Below, in pieces: positions 25,248 to 32,884 of a DNA stretch of 43,555 nt. Where the stretch lies: assembly GCA_023409755.1 (NCBI GenBank), contig JAEYRA010000111.1:1-43555 (forward strand), read 5' to 3'. Origin of the DNA: Bacillota bacterium. Its GTDB lineage: Bacteria; Bacillota; Clostridia; Christensenellales; UMGS416. Under the pieces are notes generated by a model. The model searched no databases. It was not told where the DNA came from and worked only from the letters and a program-made list of their open reading frames with translations. Made by a program: the position numbers and the translations under genes. Every line of letters starts with the position of its first letter. The stretch's first letter is position 1.

Positions 25248-26524
25248 TGTTTACACCTGCAAAGATTGTAATAGAAGGCGACTATTGGGACTGTCAAATA
25301 TATAGAGGTCGTCTATATTTGTGGACTTTTAATGGAGAAATATATGTCTACGACTGGGATGGAATAATCGATTCTATTCAGATTCCAGAAACAGAGAAAT
25401 TAGCTTTACAATGCTCGTTTTGTAACGGTGAATATTTGTACAATCATTATTTTGATCTGTTCTTTAGCAACTCGGAAATAAAGGAACTGCTAATCAGACA
25501 ATTTGCACACCTATCAAATAGAGAGATCCATTTTTCCACAAAGGATATCGATAGCTTTTGTCGCGGAAAGCAAAAACTGCCTACGCCTGCTTTGCCTACA
25601 GATACTGGCGTATACAATAACAATATTTACTCCGCTGATGAAACAGGCCTATATAAGATGGATGCACATAGGAGGAAGGACAGAAACCAAGTAAGCACCA
25701 AAGCTAATAAACTTTGGGACTGCCCAATGCTCTCTTTCAAAATCGGCAATAGGGGAAATATGGCCATATCCGCTGGAAATGAAGGCCTACTCGAATATAT
25801 AAATCCCGATTATTATGATGGCTTTGGGCATTTTGAATCATCAATTGAACAAATAAGCAAGGCGCATTCATCGTTCTCAAATTGGGCTTTCTCTAGTATT
25901 TATAGTACTTCCTTTACAGACTCGTCATACTTAGCACCGTTCTATAAAAGCAACGATTTTGAAGGCCACTTTGATAGGAGAGACACAATCACTCACGTTA
26001 ATGATAACTTATCTAGTAGACTTGGTTTATTCGTATCGAAAGATATTATAGATGAAACTCGAATATTTGGTTCAAGCAAAGGATTAAGTTGGGCCTCTAA
26101 TGAAAAATTCTATAGATTCGACGAGGAGACATCTTCTTTAACCATCATTAGATTTACACAGAGCAAGCTAAAGGAAGGAGATGAAGTGGCATTTACAGAT
26201 AAAAGAATAATACAACTGAGTGAGTGGAAGGGCGACGTCATTTCATCAGGCGTGGGATATTTTGGCACAATAGTCGAGTGCGAAAATGCTATTATTGTTT
26301 TGAATAGTGATAATAGCGTAATAACTATCCCAGGAAGTGCAGTTAAGTGGAGGGTATATCCTCGCTCAATTCGCTACGAAAATCAACTTCACATTATCAA
26401 AGAAGACTGTCTTGAGATATACTCTCTTAATCATGATTATTTCGTGGATCAGAAGACAAAAAACTATGGGATGGAGTATTGGCCAAAAGTAAAAAAAATC
26501 AACTCTGTTTTTACTGAGCAGTAG
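25247..26524 (+). CDS. Unrecognised 425-aa protein, second of a coupled pair, possible beta-propeller
   Basis: A soluble 425-residue protein without signal peptide or membrane helix. It is rich in aromatic residues and in short strand-like runs such as GRLYLWTFNGEIYVYDWDG, NKLWDCPMLSF and ENAIIVLNSDNSVITIPG, recalling a beta-propeller, but no family repeat is clear. There is a Cys pair in CSFCNG and FCRGK. The start overlaps the upstream stop. Same AT-rich composition, so both genes arrived together. An operon of a small protein plus a larger all-beta protein in an alien islet is compatible with a toxin/immunity, defence or modification cassette. No catalytic motif supports any of these. Confidence 0.6.
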   Translation: MFTPAKIVIEGDYWDCQIYRGRLYLWTFNGEIYVYDWDGIIDSIQIPETEKLALQCSFCNGEYLYNHYFDLFFSNSEIKELLIRQFAHLSNREIHFSTKDIDSFCRGKQKLPTPALPTDTGVYNNNIYSADETGLYKMDAHRRKDRNQVSTKANKLWDCPMLSFKIGNRGNMAISAGNEGLLEYINPDYYDGFGHFESSIEQISKAHSSFSNWAFSSIYSTSFTDSSYLAPFYKSNDFEGHFDRRDTITHVNDNLSSRLGLFVSKDIIDETRIFGSSKGLSWASNEKFYRFDEETSSLTIIRFTQSKLKEGDEVAFTDKRIIQLSEWKGDVISSGVGYFGTIVECENAIIVLNSDNSVITIPGSAVKWRVYPRSIRYENQLHIIKEDCLEIYSLNHDYFVDQKTKNYGMEYWPKVKKINSVFTEQ

Positions 26525-26643
26525 TAACGCATTATCGTAAGTACATATAAGTCAAAAGACAAATGGATGACTGTCCGGGCAATGCTGTAAACGTGTGCTT
26601 CTGATTAGCAAATACACCCTCCCTTCCCCCGCCCCCGCCCCCG

Positions 26644-26652
26644 TGGTACAAT
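26644..26652 (+). promoter_or_regulatory. Extended -10 box (TGgTACAAT) of the FGGY kinase operon
   Basis: TACAAT (26647-26652) preceded by TGG and the C-tract CCCCCGCCCCCGCCCCC. ATG 26681 is 29 nt downstream of the box. Confidence 0.65.
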
Positions 26653-26680
26653 CGGGGGAAACGAAAAAGGGGGCAAAGCC

Positions 26681-28126
26681 ATGCGAGTTTTGGCGTTGGA
26701 GTGCAGCACGTCGTCGGCCAAGGCGGCGGTGTTTGACGAGCGGGGCACCATGCTCACGCTCATCGAGGAGGCCTGGCCCGCCGAGGTGGCGGACGTTGTG
26801 ACCATGGACGCCCCGCGGGCGGCGGAGCTCTTGTTCGCCTGCGGCGCGCGGGCGGCCCAGGGCCAGGGGGTGGAGGCATTGGCGCTGTGCACCATCTGGC
26901 ACAGCCTGCTGCCGCTGGGCAGTGACTTGCAGCCTCTCTCCCGCTGCTGGACGTGGGCCAACACCGAGGCCGCCCCCACGGTGGCCCGTCACAAGGGCGA
27001 CCGGGCGCTGCTGCGCACCCTCTACCAGCGCACGGGCTGCCCGCCCAACAGCTCCTACCCCCTGTGGCAGGCCGTCCACCGCCGGGCTGCCGGTGACGAG
27101 AGCATCGAGCGGGCCGCCTTCATCGCCAGCCTGCACGGCTACCTCACCTGGCGGCTGACGGGCACGCTGGCCAGCAACCCCTGTGCTGAGAGCGGCAGCG
27201 GGTTCCTGGACATCGCCCGGGCCGACTGGTGCAAGGACGCGCTGGAGCTGGCCGGCTTTGCGCCGGTGCAGTTCCCGCGGCTCATCGCCATGGATGACGC
27301 GCTGCCCCTGGGGGCCGATGCGGCCGCGGCGCTGGGCCTGCCTGTGGGGCTGCCCGTGCTCAATGGCGGAGCCGACGGGGCCCTCAACCAAATTGGCGCG
27401 GGGGCCACGGGCCGGGGCATCATGACGCTGTCAGTGGGCACCTCGGCGGCGCTGCGCTTGGCGCAGGATGCGCCACTTCTGCCCGAGGGCGCCCACACCT
27501 GGTGCTACCGCTTCTACGGCAACAGCTACCTGGCCGGTGCGGCGACCTCCGGCGCGGGCAACTGCGTCAATTGGTTCCGCGACAGTCTGCTGGCCGGGGC
27601 CTTCCCGCTGGAGGCATTGGAGCAGATGGCCCTCAATGCCGTCGGCGACCCGCCGGTGTTCCTGCCCTTCCCCTTTGGCGAGCGCGCGCCGGGCTATGAC
27701 GGCAGCCGCCGGGGCGGCTTTGCGGAGATGACCGGTGCCCACAGCCTGGGTCACCTCTACCGCGCGGTGCTGGAGGGCATCCTCTTCAACACCTACCACT
27801 GCTACCGGATTCTCACCGAACGGGTCGGCGAACCCGTAGAGATCCGCCTGTCCGGCGGCATCACCCGGTCACCCTTTTGGCTGCAGCTGGCGGCCGACCT
27901 CTACGGCCGCGAGATGGTCTTGAACGACGCGGCCCATGCCTCGCTGGCCGGGGCGGCGGCGCTGGCATTGGCCCATGCGGGCGCACTGCCGGGGCCCGGT
28001 GCCTTCCCCGCGCCGGTGGCCGGCCGGGTCACCCCAAACCCCGGAGCCCGCGAGGCGCTGCTGCGCCGCTATGTGCGCTACCTGCGTTATTACAACCTAA
28101 ACGCCGAGGGCAACCACCTGGATTAG
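26681..28126 (+). CDS. FGGY-family carbohydrate kinase
   Basis: A 481-residue cytoplasmic sugar kinase (ATP plus sugar to sugar phosphate). LALECSTSSAKAAVFDERG (about 4-22) is the first phosphate-binding motif. LNGGADGALNQIGAGA and IMTLSVGTSAALRL form the second phosphate and adenosine motifs, and IRLSGGITRSPFWLQLAADL is the FGGY C-terminal signature. Length fits gluconokinases, xylulokinases and fuculokinases. Fuculokinase would complete the FucI pathway, but the sequence alone does not decide. First gene of an operon with the GyrI-like protein (60 nt gap) and a 74-aa protein. Confidence 0.88.
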   Translation: MRVLALECSTSSAKAAVFDERGTMLTLIEEAWPAEVADVVTMDAPRAAELLFACGARAAQGQGVEALALCTIWHSLLPLGSDLQPLSRCWTWANTEAAPTVARHKGDRALLRTLYQRTGCPPNSSYPLWQAVHRRAAGDESIERAAFIASLHGYLTWRLTGTLASNPCAESGSGFLDIARADWCKDALELAGFAPVQFPRLIAMDDALPLGADAAAALGLPVGLPVLNGGADGALNQIGAGATGRGIMTLSVGTSAALRLAQDAPLLPEGAHTWCYRFYGNSYLAGAATSGAGNCVNWFRDSLLAGAFPLEALEQMALNAVGDPPVFLPFPFGERAPGYDGSRRGGFAEMTGAHSLGHLYRAVLEGILFNTYHCYRILTERVGEPVEIRLSGGITRSPFWLQLAADLYGREMVLNDAAHASLAGAAALALAHAGALPGPGAFPAPVAGRVTPNPGAREALLRRYVRYLRYYNLNAEGNHLD

Positions 28127-28186
28127 GGTGTGTTCCCAGCGGCTTCGCATCATCGTGCGCAAACAATCCAAAAGGAGGACGCAACC

Positions 28187-28645
28187 GTGGAAGGCATCCG
28201 ACTCCTTGAACTGCCGGCCTGCCGCATGGCAAGCTCGGGCCCCTCGTCCATCGAAGGCGGCATGAACGGTTTCGACGAGTGGTTCACCGCCGTGGACGCC
28301 GCGCGGGCCGACCGCTTCTTCCCCCGGGACTTCATGTGGTTTGACAGCCGCAGCCAAAGCATGGTGTGGTACTACGCCCTGCCGCCGGGCGGGGACGCCG
28401 GGCCCTGGCCGGTGGTGGAGTTCCCCGGCGGGCTCTTTGCCGTGGCGGTGTCCATCGATGGCGACGACATGGACGGCGAGCGGGTTTACGCGGGCATCAA
28501 GGAGTGGGTGGACGCCCAGCCCCACCTGGAGCTTGCCGAGGGCCCGGGGTGGGAGACCATGTTCCACATCGTGACCTCCCCCGCCGGGGCCGCCGCGCTG
28601 GGGCACCACCAGCTCGACATCTACGTTCCGGTGCGCGCCCGGTAA
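28187..28645 (+). CDS. Stand-alone GyrI-like small-molecule-binding protein
   Basis: A 152-residue soluble protein of the GyrI/AraC effector-binding fold. The opening EGIRLLELPACRMASSG is the typical first strand and helix. WYYALPPGGDAGPWPVVEFP and VPVRAR at the end match the two halves of the pseudo-duplicated fold. Such stand-alone proteins bind or sequester small molecules, and some are hydrolases of toxic compounds. The GTG start at 28187 has AAAGGAGG 7 nt upstream, and the longer ATG frame lacks one. Mid-operon between the FGGY kinase and the small protein. Confidence 0.75.
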   Translation: MEGIRLLELPACRMASSGPSSIEGGMNGFDEWFTAVDAARADRFFPRDFMWFDSRSQSMVWYYALPPGGDAGPWPVVEFPGGLFAVAVSIDGDDMDGERVYAGIKEWVDAQPHLELAEGPGWETMFHIVTSPAGAAALGHHQLDIYVPVRAR

Positions 28646-28691
28646 CGCCCGCCGCCCCCGTGGCATAGCCTGTCGGAGGGGGTGTTGGGGA

Positions 28692-28916
28692 ATGGACGAA
28701 GAGGGAAGCGGCAGCCTGGGCTCTCTACTGCTCAACTTGCAGCCCTATCAGGCCGTGCTGTTGGCAGCCGTCTTTTCCATCGCCATCAGCGAGGGCCTCA
28801 CCGAGGACGAGTCCAACATTCTGGCACTGTTTTTCTCCACCGTCGCCAGCAACATCGGCCTCATCAACCAGCTTCTGCCCGAAAGCGCGACCGAGGACTT
28901 GCCGGGAATCGTATAA
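28692..28916 (+). CDS. 74-residue small protein of unknown function
   Basis: A 74-residue acidic, helical protein with an amphipathic core AVLLAAVFSIAISEGLTEDE and NILALFFSTVASNIGLIN. There is no signal peptide and the hydrophobic parts are too broken for a clear membrane helix. Similar small proteins are common in Clostridia without assigned role. A run GGAGGGGGTGTTGGGGA precedes the ATG. It is last in the FGGY operon, and repeat B5 starts right at its stop codon. Confidence 0.65.
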   Translation: MDEEGSGSLGSLLLNLQPYQAVLLAAVFSIAISEGLTEDESNILALFFSTVASNIGLINQLLPESATEDLPGIV

Positions 28917-29130
28917 GTTCGCCTTTGCCGCTGACGCGACAAAGGCGAGTGGGAATAGCTCGATAGGAGTGAAGTTCAGCCCCCTGACGCACATGTCGTC
29001 AGGGGGCTTCCGAGTGCGTGGGTCGTGCAGGGTTTTTTACGGGGGAGACGCGCATGCGGGCGAGAGGGGCTGTGTGCCACGGGCAAGCTGCTTCGTGCCT
29101 TGGCGGGATGAACCCGCTCGCGGCTGCCGG
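28914..29130 (+). repeat. Repeat family B, copy B5, starting at the 74-aa gene stop
   Basis: TTCGCCTTTGCCGCTGACGC...GGCGA forms the first hairpin (about 28918-28949). GCCCCCTGACGCACATGTCG...GGGGGC (about 28979-29007) is a variant of the GCCCGCC hairpin with compensating changes. GTGCCACGGGCAAGCTGC and GGCGGGATGAACCCGC (about 29101-29117) follow. Probably acts as the operon's terminator region. Confidence 0.8.
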
Positions 29131-29319
29131 GGGGTGGCGCACGCAGGGTGCCCCCCCTCACCCGCCGGATGCGGGCGTAAGGAGGCGCAGACGGGAGGGG
29201 GGCTGGGTGCTACGGGCTGGCTGCTGTGTGCCGCTGCCGCTGGCCCCGCGTTGCGGCAGACGATTCGTCAGAATCGTTGAGGGGGAGGGGCGCGAGCGAC
29301 GCACAGCGCAGCGGTGGGA

Positions 29320-29960
29320 TGTCGGTCACTTTGGCGTTCTCTCCGCTCTCCTTAGTCTCCTTCGTCCTCCTCGTTCTCCCTCCGGGGCGCGTTCGAGTTT
29401 CTCACGGACGGCTGGTGGCACTCGGCCTGCGAAAGCACTCGGGCCTTACGCCGCGTCCTGCGGCTTGTGCAACGCATAGCGTCGCACTCACGGCCCTCGG
29501 CCTTGCGCCGTCCCGGGTCGCATGGGCGAGCAGCAACCCGTAGGGTTGCGACCAGCCGGGCGCTGGGAGGGGAGGGATGTTTGAGCCTTTCCGTTGCGGA
29601 GTAAAAGGAAAGGCGAGTTACCTCCCTCTCGCACTCACCTTTGTGCCAGCCGTCCGGTCTAGGAAACTCGTCCGCTCGAGCACGCCGGATGCGTGCTCAA
29701 CCGTTTCGGGCCGTGAGGGCGGCATACATGTCGCCATAGCGCCTGGGCTGGTCGTTGGCTTCGCGAACTGCTCGCCCATGCAACCGGGATGGCGCGTAAG
29801 GCCCGAACGGGGGTTGCGTTTTTGGCACTTTTGGCGCCATCCAAAAGTGCCGCCTACGGGCCTTAGCGCCATCCCAGGATGCATGGGCGAGCAGTGCCGG
29901 AACGGCACGACCAGCCGGGCGCCTAGGCCTGCGCGGCAGCGCGTTTCTTCTTCTCGTTAC
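29320..29960 (+). repeat. Repeat family A, copy A10, enlarged by nested C and D units
   Basis: Left arm GGACGGCTGG (29406-29415) pairs perfectly with CCAGCCGTCC (29646-29655), a compensated variant. The inner stem is GGGAGG with CCTCCC where other copies have GCGG/CCGC. A C unit in reverse lies at about 29436-29506, a D hairpin at about 29515-29560, and another C unit at about 29707-29812. The final GGCACTTTTGGCGCCATCC hairpin (about 29826-29850) and a further D hairpin close the element. Confidence 0.85.
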
Positions 29961-30000
29961 ACCCAGCCCCATGAAGCGCAATCAAAAGACAGACACAACA

Positions 30001-30024
30001 GGCCCGCCGAACACTCGACGGGCC
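30001..30024 (-). terminator. Terminator of the L,D-transpeptidase gene
   Basis: GGCCCGCCGA (30001-30010), loop ACAC, TCGACGGGCC (30015-30024). On the minus strand the stem has one G.U pair and TGTTGTGTCTGTCTTTTGATT follows. Confidence 0.7.
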
Positions 30025-30046
30025 TGCCTGTCAACTTGTTATTTGC

Positions 30047-31351
30047 TCAATACACCAGCGTAATGCTGGCATTCCTCTGCCACCGGTCATACATGAACTT
30101 GGCAAAGCTCGTGTAGTTACGCACGCACATGTGGCTCTGGGGCGTGGTACCCAGGGAGGAGAGCGACTCCGCCGGGCCGGGGTCAATCCACTGACCGTTG
30201 GCGTCGGTCTTCAGGCGGCGCGGCACACCGTGCAGGTACCCCCCGCCAGAGAACCGCAGCGCCCAGGGCGCGTAGCCGTCGATGATCTCGGTGCCGTCCT
30301 TGTAATAGTAGAAGCGCTCGGCCCGGTTCTGGGTCACAAAGGCCCCCAGCGGCGTGGGCAGGGAATAGGTGCCGCTCTTGCCGGTGGAGACCACCGAGAG
30401 GGCCTTCAAACGCCAGCCGCCGTCCCACTCCAGCACGGCGATGTTCTGGTTCTCGCGGTCCACGGCAAACACCTGGCCCAGCGTCTTCACGCTGTCGGAC
30501 GAAAGGTACCACGACGGCACCCAGTAGGCCTTGCCGAAGGTGGGGAAGTACACCTGGGTGCGGCCCTCGGCTTCGGCCCAGGTCTGGCCCATCAGGCCAT
30601 CGGGGGCGTAGCGCACCACCGCCCCGCCGGACGACGAGGCATAGAGCGGCGCGGCCTGGCTTCGGCGGTAGCCATATTTGTCCGTGGCGCTGCCGTCGGC
30701 CAGCGTCGGGGGCAGGCCGTTGGCGTTCTTGTAGTTCACAATGTGCACGGTGCCGGCCTGGTCGGCCTGCTCCTTCACGGTTTGAGCCTGGGCAAGCGCC
30801 TCAGCCAAGCGGAAGTGGCGCACCGCGCCGGTGGCGGCCCGCACATAGCCGGTGTGGTCGCCGTTCTTGTCGCTCCAGCGCACGGCAACCCACTTGGTCT
30901 TGCCATCCACGCCCAGTACCAAGGCGGTGGCCTCGTGCCGCTGGCCCCAGGTGAAGGTGCCCAGCCGCTTGCTGTCAGCATCGGGCCGGGTGCGCACCGC
31001 GCCGGTGTCCAGGCTCACAAAGTAATCGAGGGGCATGTCGTAGTTGTCGTATTCCAGATCGACGGTCAAGCCATCGGGGATGTCGGTGCCATACTCTTCC
31101 AGCACTTCAATGGTCGGGGCGGGGGTGGCCGTCGGGGTCGCGGTCGGCGTGGCGGTGGGGGTAGCCGTGGGCGTGGCCGTCGGGGTGGGTGTCACGGTGG
31201 CGGTCGGGGCCGGGGTGGCGGTGGGCTGGGTGGTGATGGAGTCGATGGGGGCGGTGGCCTGCGGCAGCGGCACGGCGCAGCCCGCCAGGGCAAGGCTCAG
31301 CATCGCCAGCGCCACAAACGTGGCGGCCGGGTGGTGGAAACGATGTTTCAT
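30047..31351 (-). CDS. L,D-transpeptidase (YkuD-type) lipoprotein
   Basis: A 434-residue exported lipoprotein that should form or edit 3-3 peptidoglycan crosslinks or attach substrates to the wall. The lipobox LALAGC has Cys25. Residues about 36-90 are a Thr/Pro/Ala linker of PTATPTATP steps. A bacterial SH3-like region (TGAVRTRPDADSKRLG) follows, then the catalytic domain with YSLPTPLGAF and, near the end, SHMCVRNY with Cys409 as the expected nucleophile. The canonical SHGC is here SHMC. ATG 31351 has AAGGAG upstream. The linker is close to that of the lipoprotein at 4102. Confidence 0.82.
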   Translation of the reverse strand: MKHRFHHPAATFVALAMLSLALAGCAVPLPQATAPIDSITTQPTATPAPTATVTPTPTATPTATPTATPTATPTATPAPTIEVLEEYGTDIPDGLTVDLEYDNYDMPLDYFVSLDTGAVRTRPDADSKRLGTFTWGQRHEATALVLGVDGKTKWVAVRWSDKNGDHTGYVRAATGAVRHFRLAEALAQAQTVKEQADQAGTVHIVNYKNANGLPPTLADGSATDKYGYRRSQAAPLYASSSGGAVVRYAPDGLMGQTWAEAEGRTQVYFPTFGKAYWVPSWYLSSDSVKTLGQVFAVDRENQNIAVLEWDGGWRLKALSVVSTGKSGTYSLPTPLGAFVTQNRAERFYYYKDGTEIIDGYAPWALRFSGGGYLHGVPRRLKTDANGQWIDPGPAESLSSLGTTPQSHMCVRNYTSFAKFMYDRWQRNASITLVY

Positions 31352-31647
31352 GGGGCATTCTCCTTGCTTATGATAAATGGATGATGCCATTATCGTAGCA
31401 TGGAGAATGGTTTTAATATATGAATAAAGTATTGCAGGAATGGGAATCGCTGGCAAAATTGACGCGAAATCGAATTCGTCTTGCTCGATGTTTCAGTGCC
31501 AATATGTGGCGGTATCATTGGGAAAACACGCCCATGGCGTCTTGTGCACAACCGACAAACAGATTATCATTTAATGAATGCTTTGGCATGCATCAATCTA
31601 TCATTTGCACAGCGGCGTCCACCACCAAGCAGGCGGGGGTAACAGCA
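31352..31647. other. Intergenic region between the L,D-transpeptidase and a membrane protein gene
   Basis: About 300 bp of lower GC than the flanking genes. On the minus strand TGCTACGAT, then ATAAT, near 31385-31400 may be the transpeptidase promoter. An open plus-strand frame from 31420 lacks a ribosome site and reads unlike protein. No repeat family is present. Confidence 0.4.
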
Positions 31648-32142
31648 ATGAACGCGATGGAACGAATGGAACACGACCTGGAGACCATGCGCAGCCAGCG
31701 CAGACGCCGTGTTCTGGCAAGGGTGCTGCCGGTGCTGGCGGTGTTGTTGCTGGTGTTCGCTTACTTCGTCGCATCCTCGGCCAACAAGATCCGCAACATC
31801 GAGCGTTGGTATGGCGCGCTGGAGAACAAGGTGTTGCAAACCTACGATGGCGTTGACCACATGGCGCTGGATGTTACCGCACCCACCGCTGTGGGTATCT
31901 ATGTCTACTGCAAGCCGGAGATCACAGAGGAACAGTTCAACGCGGTAGTGCTGGAGCTGACCAACTACCTGGGCAGCAGCCGGGGAAACCGCAACCTGGT
32001 GGAGTGCTACGGAAAGACGCTGTTTGGTTTGATGGAGCGAGTCAACGTTCAGTTTGACTGGACGGGCGACGGCTATTTTGACGGCATCTACTGGGCTGAG
32101 GATAAGCCGACGTTTCGGGACTGGAAGTATATGTGGCGGTAG
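31648..32142 (+). CDS. Single-pass membrane protein of unknown function
   Basis: A 164-residue protein: an Arg-rich cytoplasmic start (SQRRRRV), one membrane helix about residues 22-43 (LARVLPVLAVLLLVFAYFVA) and an exported domain with MALDVTAPTAVGIYVYCKPE, NYLGSSRGNRNLVECYGKT and VQFDWTGDGYFDGIYWAEDK. I do not recognise the domain. ATG 31648 follows AGGCGGGGG. The longer frame upstream is probably not translated. It converges on the damaged region at 32207-32858. Confidence 0.6.
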   Translation: MNAMERMEHDLETMRSQRRRRVLARVLPVLAVLLLVFAYFVASSANKIRNIERWYGALENKVLQTYDGVDHMALDVTAPTAVGIYVYCKPEITEEQFNAVVLELTNYLGSSRGNRNLVECYGKTLFGLMERVNVQFDWTGDGYFDGIYWAEDKPTFRDWKYMWR

Positions 32143-32206
32143 GGGGCGATACGGCATCACAGATAAACGTTCATCACGGTGGTGCTGGCCGTTCAGCGTT
32201 TTCCCT

Positions 32207-32295
32207 TCACCCCTCCAGCCCCTTCACCCGCTCCGCCCACCGTAGCAGCGCCGCCGGGTCGTAGGGCGGGAAGCCCGCGATGCAGTGGTTGCCGC
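32207..32295 (-). pseudogene. Remnant of a second GH2 3' end
   Basis: In the minus-strand reading frame it encodes NHCIAGFPPYDPAALLRWAE and the rest of the GH2 C-terminus up to the same stop. It is about 90 percent identical in DNA to 32885-32970, the 3' end of the intact GH2 gene. The only upstream continuation is the DUF3885 remnant in another context, so this is a broken duplicate. Confidence 0.75.
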
Positions 32296-32312
32296 CGACC
32301 CGCTACGCACGG

Positions 32313-32858
32313 TCAGCCGATAGCTGCCGCCAACGTCTCCAACCGGGCTTCTTCGCCAAACACAACCGCTCCCCGGTCGTCGTAGAGGTGAACGACCGTG
32401 CCCGACGCGCCATCCAGCAGAAAAACTGCGCCGTCCAGCGCATAGGGTTCGCCCAGGTCAGAACGTATGATGGCTGTAAACAACGGGGCAACGTCAATGC
32501 GATTGGTATGCCACACATACCGCGTGCCCCGAAAGGTTTCTCCCTCGTCCTGCCAAGCGAAGGGAATGGCCACAAAATGCGCCGAGCCAACGCATCGCTC
32601 TACCAATGCCCGCTCCTCATGGCTGTGGCTGTTGTACCGATCCTCCAACACCACGGTGATACTGCCCGAAAACGCACACGCCTACCAAAGCTGACAGGCG
32701 CGGCGCAAGCAGTGATCGACATAAGCTGACCGTGGGCGCAGCCGGTCCGGCGAACGCTCGTTAGCGTCCTCGTAGGGCGATTCATCGGGGGCCAACTCAA
32801 AGCGGACATGGGGCCGGGTCTGGCGCAGCCATTGGAGCAGAGGGCCGGGTCCCTTCAC
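32313..32858 (-). pseudogene. DUF3885-like gene interrupted by an in-frame amber codon
   Basis: The minus frame runs from GTG 32858 (GGGGAGGAAT upstream, 27 nt after the GH2 stop) through RPHVRFELAPDE and AYVDHCLRRACQLW to a TAG at 32682-32684. It continues in the same frame as ACAFSGSITVVLEDRYNSH to IHLYDDRG-like VVHLYDDRGAVVF. The GTRYVWHTNRID and YDDRG parts match DUF3885, a domain of unknown function. With TAG read as an amino acid it would be about 181 residues. The tail is short for the family. It was probably once co-transcribed behind GH2. Suppression of the amber is possible but not supported elsewhere in the window. Confidence 0.65.
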
Positions 32859-32884
32859 CCATTCCTCCCCACCCTGCCCGCAGC

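Noticed and set aside
32313..32858. Stop-codon reassignment or amber suppression in this genome
   Set aside because: Only this one gene has an internal TAG. TAG is used as a normal terminator by rsgI and the M20 gene, and the gene lies in a rearranged region.
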